NCBI RefSeq assembly: GCF_001043975.1
Contig: NZ_LABY01000069.1
Span: 1-61,132, forward strand
DNA length: 61,132 nucleotides
Source: Methylobacterium variabile
GTDB taxonomy: Bacteria; Pseudomonadota; Alphaproteobacteria; Rhizobiales; Beijerinckiaceae
Direction: 5' to 3'
Shown here piece after piece: positions 26,731 to 41,200 of this stretch (its first letter is position 1; each line of letters begins with the position of its first letter). Position numbers and translations under genes: made by a program. Under the pieces are notes generated by a model. It had not been told where the DNA came from, searched no databases, and was given only the letters and a program-made list of their open reading frames with translations.

Positions 26731-27027
26731 GTGACGAGTGGGACCGACGATTACGTCTACGACGAGGCAACCGGCGAGTGGCGCCCCGCCGGCGAGATGG
26801 CCGCCGTGGCGACCCGCGCGGTGCGCGATGCGGCCGGCAACCTGCTGAGCGACGGCGATGCCGTCACCCTGATCAAGGACCTGAAGGTCAAAGGCGCCAA
26901 CCAGACCCTCAAGCAGGGCACCGTGATCCGCTCGATCCGGCTCACCGACCGGGACGACGAGATCGACTGCCGTCACGACACCATCAAGGGCCTGGTGCTG
27001 CGCACCGAATTTGTTCGCAAACGCTAG
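26731..27027 (+). CDS. PhnA/YjdM-family protein lacking the N-terminal zinc ribbon
   Basis: 98 residues from the GTG at 26731 (GGAGA about 7 bases upstream). The C-terminal 70 residues match the PhnA domain: VRDAAGNLLSDGDAVTLIKD, LKVKGANQTLKQGTVIRSIR and ending LVLRTEFVRKR. In E. coli YjdM a Cys4 zinc ribbon precedes this. Here the segment reads DDYVYDEATGEWRPAG with no Cys, so the metal site is gone although a trace of the fold is kept. The biochemical role of the family is unclear despite its phosphonate name. The TAG stop is part of the CTAG target duplication of the miniature element that follows. Confidence 0.88.
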   Translation: MTSGTDDYVYDEATGEWRPAGEMAAVATRAVRDAAGNLLSDGDAVTLIKDLKVKGANQTLKQGTVIRSIRLTDRDDEIDCRHDTIKGLVLRTEFVRKR

Positions 27028-27389
27028 GGCACTGCCCGATCGCGTTGCGACACCGGTACACGACACGGTGGCTCAGGCGTGCCGCATGGGCTGTGGAGTT
27101 TTCTTAAGCCACTTCCCCCTTTCCCGGACGACTGAAACGAAGTGGAAGGAGATCCGGGATCCAGGGGAGACGTGCCGCGAAGCGGCTCTGTCTGCTGCAC
27201 AGTTGCAGACAGAGCCGCTTCGCGACTTTTCGTGCTGGATCCCGGATCTCCTTCCGCTGACGCTGCAGTTGACCGGGAAGGGGGAAGAAGTGGACAACAG
27301 GTTGTCTCGCCGACGAACCTCAGCCGTATGGAAGCCTGGCTTTATGCCAGTGTCGTGTACCACGGCGCTGCAATCGGGCAGAGCGCTAG
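27024..27389. mobile_element. palindromic miniature inverted-repeat element (MITE-like), CTAG target duplication
   Basis: A 358-base element (27028-27385) flanked by direct CTAG copies at 27024-27027 and 27386-27389. Its ends are imperfect inverted repeats: left GGCACTGCCCGAT against right complement CGCTCTGCCCGAT, followed by GTACACGACAC in both. Further in are CCACTTCCCCCTTTCCCGG-like arms. Then come two perfect stems: 21 bp (27144-27164 with 27235-27255) and 20 bp (27176-27195 with 27205-27224), with a 9-base loop (27196-27204). The whole sequence can fold as one giant hairpin. CWAG target duplication is characteristic of IS5-family elements (family knowledge), so it is probably a non-autonomous derivative. 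No transposase is encoded. Confidence 0.8.
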
Positions 27390-27414
27390 GTTTTTGATTT
27401 TAGGTTTTTGATTT
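27387..27414. repeat. tandem 14-bp repeat next to the miniature element
   Basis: TAGGTTTTTGATTT is repeated exactly twice head to tail (27387-27400, 27401-27414), beginning inside the right-hand CTAG. It is strikingly A/T-rich for this genome. It probably arose by slippage at or after insertion. Confidence 0.8.
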
Positions 27415-27477
27415 TGCCACATTTTCTCCGGCGAACCGGCATCCACGTCGTCGAGAAAACACTCCAGCACCGCACGG

Positions 27478-28686
27478 TCACCGCGGCATCAGCACCGGCA
27501 CCATCCGACGCATCGCCTCGGTGAGGTCGGCGGCTGAGCGGGCGAAGCACAGCCGCAGGAACCCCTCGCCGCCGGGGCCGAAGGCCATGCCGGGGGCGAG
27601 CCCGACATTCGCCTCGTCGACGAGGCGCTTGGCGAGGCGGCGGTCGTCCGGCTCGGCCGGCACGCGCGGGAAGGCGTAGAAGGCGCCGGGCGGTGCCGGC
27701 AGCTCGACGCCCGGCACGGCGCGCAGGGCGTCGCAGACGATGGCGCGACCGGCGCGGGCCTGCGCGACCTGCTCGGCCACCAGAGCCTCGCCGTCCCGGA
27801 TCGCCGTGACGGCGGCGTGCTGCAGGAAGGTCGCGACGCCCGACGTCCCGTAGAGCACCAGACCGTCGACGATCCGGCCGATCGCCGCAGGTCCTTCGAG
27901 CCAGCCGACCCGCCATCCGGTCATCGCCCAGTTCTTGGAGAAGGTCTGGACGAACAGCACCCGGTCGCGGTCCTCCGGCTGCCAGACGTCGCGGATCGAG
28001 GGCGCGCGGCTCAAGCCCTCGTGGGCGGGATCGAAGCAGAACCGACCGTAGATCTCGTCGGCGACGATCCAGAGGTCGTGGCGGCGGGCGATCTCGAGCA
28101 CGGCCGCGAGGTCGGCACGCGTCGCGACCCAGCCGGTCGGATTTGCCGGGGTGTTGAGAACGAGGGCGCGGGTGCGGGGAGTGATCGCCGCTGCGATCCG
28201 CGCGATGTCGAGGCTCCAGCCGTTCACGGCGTCGAACTGCATCGGCACCGGGACCGGACGAGCCCCCTGCATCGCGATCGCGCCGAAGAAGTTCGACCAG
28301 GTCGGCGTCGGCAGGACCACCTCGTCGCCGGGCTCGGCCGCGATCCGGATCGCGGTGTGGAAGGCGTGCATGCCGCCGACCGTCACGAAGAACCGCTCGG
28401 GCCCGACCGGGTCGCCGTAGAGCCGCGAGACGTACTCCGCCAGGGCCTCGCGCAACTCCGGGATGCCGAGCATGCGCGTGTAGAAGGTGGCGCCGTCGCG
28501 CAGGGCCCGCTGCGCCGCCTCGGCGATGAAGGCCGGAGTCGGCCGGTCGCCCTCCCCGACCCAGAGCGGGATCAGGCCGCGCCGATCGAAGCCGTAGGCC
28601 ACGAGCTCGCCGATGCCGCTCGGCAGCACCCCGGCCGCCTCGCGGCTCACCGGCGGCATCGTGTCGGGCAGGGGCGTGACGGTCAT
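27478..28686 (-). CDS. PLP-dependent aminotransferase class I/II
   Basis: A 402-residue fold-type I aminotransferase. It has LIPLWVGEGDRPTPAFIAEA at the N-terminus, FFVTVGGMHAFHTAI, VLNTPANPTGWVATR around the PLP-contacting Asn, VADEIYGRFCFD with the Asp that binds the pyridine nitrogen, and the Schiff-base Lys in TFSKNWAMTGWRVGW. The C-terminal Arg binding the substrate carboxylate is in FLRLCFARS. It resembles the aspartate/aromatic and alanine branches, but the amino donor cannot be named. It lies downstream of glgB on the same strand, separated by 128 bases holding two hairpins, so it is probably not part of the glucan operon. Confidence 0.93.
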   Translation of the reverse strand: MTVTPLPDTMPPVSREAAGVLPSGIGELVAYGFDRRGLIPLWVGEGDRPTPAFIAEAAQRALRDGATFYTRMLGIPELREALAEYVSRLYGDPVGPERFFVTVGGMHAFHTAIRIAAEPGDEVVLPTPTWSNFFGAIAMQGARPVPVPMQFDAVNGWSLDIARIAAAITPRTRALVLNTPANPTGWVATRADLAAVLEIARRHDLWIVADEIYGRFCFDPAHEGLSRAPSIRDVWQPEDRDRVLFVQTFSKNWAMTGWRVGWLEGPAAIGRIVDGLVLYGTSGVATFLQHAAVTAIRDGEALVAEQVAQARAGRAIVCDALRAVPGVELPAPPGAFYAFPRVPAEPDDRRLAKRLVDEANVGLAPGMAFGPGGEGFLRLCFARSAADLTEAMRRMVPVLMPR

Positions 28687-28734
28687 GCGGGCGACTCACC
28701 GGACGGGACGGGGTCCCAGGGATGGCAAGCCGGG

Positions 28735-28804
28735 CGCTCCGGCGCAAGCCGGAGCGATGACAAGCGGCACCGGACCGGCGCGGGTCCCGAAGAGCCGCGC
28801 CGGT
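28735..28804 (-). terminator. two hairpins at the 3' end of the glucan/trehalose operon
   Basis: Two perfect stems follow the glgB stop. ACCGGCGCGG (28774-28783) pairs with CCGCGCCGGT (28795-28804). Then CGCTCCGGC (28735-28743) pairs with GCCGGAGCG (28748-28756) across a tetraloop. There is no long T-tract. The double structure probably terminates or stabilises the operon transcript before the aminotransferase. Confidence 0.55.
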
Positions 28805-28814
28805 CGAGCGGTGA

Positions 28815-31370
28815 TCAGCCCTGCCGCACCAGGATCAGGGTGGCGAGCGGGGGCAGCGACAGGGTCAGCGAGCAGGATTGCCCGTGCGAGGCTTCCGGCT
28901 GCGCATCGACACCGCCGTAATTGCCGACGTTGCTGCCGCCGTAACCCTCGGCGTCCGAGTTGAACGCCTCGCGGTAGTGGCCGGGCATCGGCACGCCGAT
29001 GCGGTAGCCGTGGCGCGGCACCGGCGTGAAGTTCGAGACCACGATGGCGATCTCGCCCTCGTTCCGGCCCTTGCGGGCCCAGGCGATGACGTTGTTCTCG
29101 GCATCGTCCGACACCAGCCACTGGAAGCCGCCGGCTTCCGTGTCGCGGGCATGCAGGGCCGGGGTCGCGACGTAGAGGTGGTTGAGGTCGCGCACCAGAG
29201 CCTTCAGTCCGGCGTGGAGCGGATCGTCCAGGAGGTGCCAGTCGAGGCTCTGGTTGTGGTTCCACTCCCGCTCCTGGCCGAACTCGCCGCCCATGAACAG
29301 CAGCTTCTTGCCCGGATGTCCCCACATGAAGCCGAAATAGGCGCGCAGGTTGGCGAATTTCTGCCAGCGGTCACCCGGCATCTTGCCTAGCAGCGAGCCC
29401 TTCCCGTGCACCACCTCGTCGTGGGACAGCGGCAGGATGAAGTTCTCGGAGAAGGCGTAGAGCAGCCCGAAGGTCAGGTCGTGGTGGTGGTAGCGCCGGT
29501 GCACCGGCTCCTTTGAGATGAAGCGCAGGGTGTCGTGCATCCACCCCATGTTCCACTTGAAGCCGAAGCCGAGCCCGCCGGTATAGGTCGGATGCGAAAC
29601 GCCGGGCCACGAGGTCGATTCCTCCGCCACCGTCATCGTGCCGGGGGCGTGGCTGTAGGTCGCCTCGTTGGTCTTGCGCAGGAAGTTGATCGCGTCGAGG
29701 TTCTCGTTGCCGCCGTACTGGTTCGGGATCCACTCGCCGGCCCGGCGCGAGTAGTCGAGGTAGAGCATCGACGCCACCGCATCGACCCGCAGGCCGTCGA
29801 GGTGGTAGTGCTCGAGCCAGAACCGGGCGTTCGAGGCGAGGAACGCCGAGACCTCGGTGCGCCCGAAATTGTAGATGTAGGTGCCCCAGTCCTGGTGGAA
29901 GCCCTGGCGCGGGTCGGCGTGCTCGTAGAGGTGGGTGCCGTCGAACTGGCCGAGCCCGTGGGCGTCGAGGGGGAAGTGGCCCGGCACCCAGTCGAGCAGG
30001 ATGCCGATGCCGGCCTCGTGGGCGGCGTTCACGAACTCCGCGAAGTCGTCCGGCGAGCCGAAGCGGCTGGTCGGCGCGTAGAGCGAGACTGGCTGGTAGC
30101 CCCAGGAGCCGTCGAACGGGTGCTCGGTGATCGGCAGGAGTTCGATGTGGGTGAAGCCCATCTCCTTGGCGTAGGGGATCAGGCGCGCGGCGAGCTCGCG
30201 ATAGGTGAGGTAGCGGTTCCCCTCCTCCGGCACCCGCGCCCACGAGCCGAGATGGACCTCGTAGATCGAGATCGGGCCGTGCCGATGGTCGAGGGCGTTG
30301 CGGCTCGTCATCCAGGCGCCGTCGCGCCATTCCAGCGAGGGCAGGCCCTCGAGTCGCGAGGCGGTCTCCGGCGGCTGCTGGGCCGCGAAGGCGACCGGGT
30401 CGGCCTTGAGCGGCAGGAGCGTGCCGTCGGGCCCGCGGATCTCGAACTTGTAGTGCCCGCCCTTCCTCAGCTCGGGGATGAACAGCTCCCAGACGCCGCC
30501 ATCCTGCCACAGCCGCATCGGGTGGCGCCGGCCATCCCAGTCGTTGAAGTCGCCGACCACGGAGACCCGGCGGGCGTTGGGGGCCCAGACCGCGAAGCGG
30601 AAGCCCGGCACGCCGCCGATCTCGATCGCCTGCGCCCCAAGCACCCGGTGCACGGCGTCGTTGCCGACGTCGCGCAGGAGCGGGATCTCCTGCTGGGTCA
30701 GGGTGGCGCCATATTCGTAGGGGTCGCGCCGGGTGCGCTCGGTGTTGTCCCAGCCCTCAACGGCGATGCGGTAATCCGGTCGCCCCTCGTGCGGGAAGGT
30801 CCCGACGAAGAAGCCCGCCGGGTGGCGCCGCTCCATCGGCACGCGGGTGTCGCCGACCACCACCGTGGCGGCGCGGGCCTCCGGCAGCACGGCGCGGATC
30901 TCCCACTGGCCCTCGGCCGCCTGGTGCGGGCCGAGCACCGCGAAGGGGTCGCCGTGGTCGGCGCGCATGATCGCCTCGACGGCGTCGGGATGGACCGCGT
31001 AGGCCCGGCCCGGCACCGGCGGCCGCGCCGGGCGGACCGGCGCAGGGCCCGAGACACGGGGCGAGGACGCCGCCTGCATGGCGGCGACGCGCAGCGAGAC
31101 CGGCTTTCCGGGCTGGCGGTGGGCCTTCTTGGACGGCTTCGCCTTCGCGTCCACCTTCTTCCTGTCGGGATCCTTCCTGTCGGAATCCTTGGCGGCCTTC
31201 GTGCCCGCCGTGATCGGCGCCACCAGGGCCGCCTTGACCTTGAGCGTCGCCTTGTCCGCCTTCGCGGCCTTGCCGGTCTTCCTGACGGTCTCTGTCACGC
31301 TCGTCTCGGCCATGCGGTCGGTCTGGCGCCGGCGAGCGGCCGGCTTGCGGGCGCTGGTCTCGTCGTCCAT
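28815..31370 (-). CDS. glgB: 1,4-alpha-glucan branching enzyme with basic N-terminal extension
   Basis: An 851-residue GH13 enzyme that makes alpha-1,6 branches in glucan. An unusual Lys/Ala/Pro-rich extension covers residues 1 to about 125. Then come an N-terminal glucan-binding region ([10 protein letters not shown]), a CBM48-like module ([20 protein letters not shown]), and the catalytic barrel with nucleophile Asp530 ([15 protein letters not shown]), acid/base Glu583 (TVAEEST) and [14 protein letters not shown]. The C-terminal beta domain ends [15 protein letters not shown]. It starts 3 bases after treS-mak. A downstream start (MAETSV, residue 20) would shorten but not remove the basic region. 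In this operon it branches the linear glucan made by GlgE. Confidence 0.97.
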   Translation of the reverse strand: MDDETSARKPAARRRQTDRMAETSVTETVRKTGKAAKADKATLKVKAALVAPITAGTKAAKDSDRKDPDRKKVDAKAKPSKKAHRQPGKPVSLRVAAMQAASSPRVSGPAPVRPARPPVPGRAYAVHPDAVEAIMRADHGDPFAVLGPHQAAEGQWEIRAVLPEARAATVVVGDTRVPMERRHPAGFFVGTFPHEGRPDYRIAVEGWDNTERTRRDPYEYGATLTQQEIPLLRDVGNDAVHRVLGAQAIEIGGVPGFRFAVWAPNARRVSVVGDFNDWDGRRHPMRLWQDGGVWELFIPELRKGGHYKFEIRGPDGTLLPLKADPVAFAAQQPPETASRLEGLPSLEWRDGAWMTSRNALDHRHGPISIYEVHLGSWARVPEEGNRYLTYRELAARLIPYAKEMGFTHIELLPITEHPFDGSWGYQPVSLYAPTSRFGSPDDFAEFVNAAHEAGIGILLDWVPGHFPLDAHGLGQFDGTHLYEHADPRQGFHQDWGTYIYNFGRTEVSAFLASNARFWLEHYHLDGLRVDAVASMLYLDYSRRAGEWIPNQYGGNENLDAINFLRKTNEATYSHAPGTMTVAEESTSWPGVSHPTYTGGLGFGFKWNMGWMHDTLRFISKEPVHRRYHHHDLTFGLLYAFSENFILPLSHDEVVHGKGSLLGKMPGDRWQKFANLRAYFGFMWGHPGKKLLFMGGEFGQEREWNHNQSLDWHLLDDPLHAGLKALVRDLNHLYVATPALHARDTEAGGFQWLVSDDAENNVIAWARKGRNEGEIAIVVSNFTPVPRHGYRIGVPMPGHYREAFNSDAEGYGGSNVGNYGGVDAQPEASHGQSCSLTLSLPPLATLILVRQG

Positions 31371-31373
31371 GGG

Positions 31374-34637
<3,264 letters not shown>

Positions 34638-34740
34638 CGCGTCAAAGCCTCATTCGATCGGGTCTTGGCGCCGGGTTGCGGCTGTCGCGGTGCTTGGGCT
34701 CAACGCGGGGCGCCGGGGAGAGTTCGGGGACCTTGAAGCC

Positions 34741-34774
34741 TGCCGGTGCGGACGGTCACCCGCCCGCACCGGCA
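34741..34774 (-). terminator. intercistronic hairpin between glgE and treS-mak
   Basis: TGCCGGTGCGG (34741-34751) and CCGCACCGGCA (34764-34774) form a perfect 11-bp stem with a 12-base loop, starting 8 bases past the glgE stop on the minus strand. No T-tract follows. It may act as a partial terminator or RNase barrier that sets unequal expression within the operon. Confidence 0.5.
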
Positions 34775-34782
34775 AGGCCCGG

Positions 34783-38190
<3,408 letters not shown>

Positions 38191-38242
38191 CGGCCCGATC
38201 CTGCCTGCTCTCTCTCGATCATCTCGCACGAGGAACCCGGTG

Positions 38243-38270
38243 CCCGGAGCGTCAGGTTCCCCGCTCCGGG
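38243..38270 (-). terminator. intercistronic hairpin between malQ-treY and glgE
   Basis: CCCGGAGCG (38243-38251) pairs with CGCTCCGGG (38262-38270) across 10 bases, starting 4 bases after the malQ-treY stop on the minus strand, in an 83-base gap. It lacks a T-tract. As with the glgE-treS hairpin, an attenuating or stabilising role is likely. Confidence 0.5.
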
Positions 38271-38273
38271 GTC

Positions 38274-41200
38274 TCAACTGGCGGACTGACGCAGAACCGC
38301 CAGGGGCAGCCGCGCGAAGAGTCGCTCGACGGCGAGGCGCCCGCCCTCGGAGCGGACCTCGTCGCCCGTCACCAGGTCGCGCCAGACGCTGCCTTCCGGC
38401 ACCGGCAGCACCGTCCCGGCGAAGCGGGCGGCGAGCTGGGTGCAGTCGCCAGCCTCGCCGGCGACGTGCCGGGGCACCGCGACCAGGAGATCGCCGGCCT
38501 CCGAGCCGGCGGTGGCGTCCTGGCGCAGGAAGGCGACGAGGCGTTCCGCCGCCTCGCCCTCGGCCGCGACCGGGGCGTAGTCGGCCTCGGCGTAGAAGCC
38601 GGGATGGGCCGCCCGGTCGGCGAGGAGCTGGGCCAGGACGAGCTGCTTGATCCGCCCGTCCGGCCAGGACGCGAGCAGGTCGCCCAAGGGCAAGTCCTGC
38701 CCGAGGGCGGCCTCGCGCTCGGCGTAGTCGACCGGGCGCCGGTTGTCGGGATCGACGAAGGAGAAGTCCCAGAACTCGGTGCCCTGGTAGATGTCGGGAA
38801 GGCCCGGCAGGGTGCATTTCAGCGCCGAGCGGGCGAGGCCGGTCACCATGCCGACCCGCGCCAGCCGCTCGGCGAAGGGCCGGAACTCGCGCAGGAACTC
38901 CGAGCCCGGCGCCACCAGGGCGTCGAACAGCCGGGCAACCGCGCCCTCGTAGGCCTCGTCGACGTTGACCCAGCTCGAGCGCCGCTTGCCCTCGCGCATC
39001 GCCTTCTCGGCATAGGCGCCGAGCCGCTTGCGGAATTCCCCGACGTCCTTCGGGTCCGGCGTCTCGGTCAGCAGCTCCAGCGGCCAGGCACCGAGGATCG
39101 CCTGCAGGAACATCCACTGGTCGTTGGCGTCCGGGGCCGCCTCGCCTTCCACCTCCGAGAGGTGAGGCTGCACCAGCCGACCCCACAGGGCCCAGGCCTG
39201 CTCCCACTCCTCGGGGATCTCGGAGAGCGCGAGCAGCCGGGTTCGGGCATCCTCGCCGCGCTTGGTGTCGTGGGTGGCCGTGGTGATCATCGCGTTCGGC
39301 CAGTCGCGGGCGCGGGCGGCCTGGAGCGCGTGGAAGTGGTCCGCCGACAGCCCGTACTCGCCGGGATCGCCCCCGACCTCGTTGAGGGCGAGGAGCTCGA
39401 CGAAGCGGTAGAACAGCGTGTCCTCCAGGCTCTTGGCCATCACCGGGCCGGTGAGCTGCTGGAAGCGGCGGCGGAAGCGGCGCACCACCTCGGGGTCCGG
39501 CCGGCCCGGACCGTCGGTGTCGATCCGCCCGAGCAGCACGGCTTGCGCGAAGTCGTGCACCGACCGGTCGGGCAGGATCGAGCGGCGCTTGGCCTTGCGC
39601 ACCGTGTCGCCGATGAGCTTCAGGTCCTCGGCCTCGATCTCGTTCTCGTCGAGCTCCTGGGGAAGGTAGCTGCGGTAGACCGGGAAGCGGGCGATGATCT
39701 CGGACAGGGCTTGGCGGAGCGCATTGACCGAGAAGTCGCGGGTGCGCCGGTCGGCGTCGGCCACCTGCTTGAGGTCCGAGGTCAGCACCTCCAGCTCGCT
39801 GGCGAAGCTGGTCTCCAGGATCTCGCCCTTCACGCTGCGCAGGAGCCAGCCGTAGGGCTCGTCCATGCCGGTGGCCCCGGCGTAGAGCCGGGCCACCGCC
39901 GCGCGCTTCTCCTGGTCGACGAACAGCCCGTCGATCTGGTTGAGCACGTCGTAGCCGGTGGTGCCGGCGATCGGCCAGGGCCGCAGGCGCTCGCCGGGCT
40001 CCAGGATCTTCTCCACCACGATGTAGAAGCCGGGCCCGAGGGCCGCCTGGAGGGCGCGGGCGTAGCCCGCCGGGTCGGCGAGGCCGTCGATGTGATCGAT
40101 GCGCAACCCGTCGATGCGCCCTTCGCGGATCTGCCGGAAGAGCATCGCATGGGCGCCTTCGAACACCCGCCGGTTCTCGACCTTGAGCCCGGCGAGCGAG
40201 TTCACGTCGAAGAAGCGACGGTAGTTGATGTCGCTCGCCGCGACCCGCCAATGGGCGAGGCGATAGGCCTGGGCCTCGAGGATGCGGTGCAGCGCCCCGA
40301 AGCTGTCGGGATGGCCCTTGAAGCCGTTGACGAGGGTCACCGCGCGGTCGATCGCCGCCCTCAGCTCCGGCGAGGCGGAGACCGCGTGGGCGAGGCGGCG
40401 CTTCAGACCCTCGGCCTCCTCCGGGAAGCCGGCGAGGCGGTCGGTGTGGGTTTCATCGCCCATCCGGCGCAGGCGCTCGGAGATCGACAGGACCTCGGCG
40501 GACGCCTCGTCGCCGACCACCGGCAGCGCCGCCAGCGCCCTGTCGAGGACTATTGGGTAGCTCAGCGGGTTGACCGGGAAGCGGTGCTCGAAGTGCCAGA
40601 CGCTGAGCGAGCCCTCCTCGGGGTCGAAGGCGAGCTTCAGGTCGCCCTTCTCCAAAGCCTCGCCGTAGCGGTCGCCGAGGAACGGCACGACGAGCTTGTT
40701 GCGGGCGCCGAGGCGGCCCCAGTCGATGTCGAAGGCGTCCGCCGCCGGCGACAGCGCCCCCCATTCGAGCACCGAGAGCCACCACGGGTTGTCGGCTCCG
40801 CCCACGCCCATATGGTTGGGCACGATGTCGAGCAGGAACTTCAGCCCATGCGCCTTCAGGCAGTCGCTGAAGCGCGCGAACGCCTCTTCGCCGCCCAGCT
40901 CCGGGTTGATCTCCCGGTGATCAACGATGTCGTAGCCGTGCATCGAGCCGGGCCGCGCCTTGTGGATCGGCGAAGCGTAGACGTGGCTGATGCCGAGCTT
41001 GGCCAGGTACGGGACGATCCTGGCCGCGTGGTCGAAGGTGAAATCCTTGTGGAACTGCAGCCGGTAGGTCGCCCGCGGCGGCGGCGACGCCAGCCGGGCC
41101 GCGCCCGAGCGGGGCCCGCGCTCCTCCGCCGACAGGGATGCGGCGAGCTTGGCGAGCGGCCCGCCCGGCTCGGCGATCGCCGCGAGGTCGCGGTCGAGCT

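Noticed and set aside
27142..27411. Short open frames on both strands inside the palindromic element
   Set aside because: They are mirror-image products of the inverted repeat; neither resembles a transposase.
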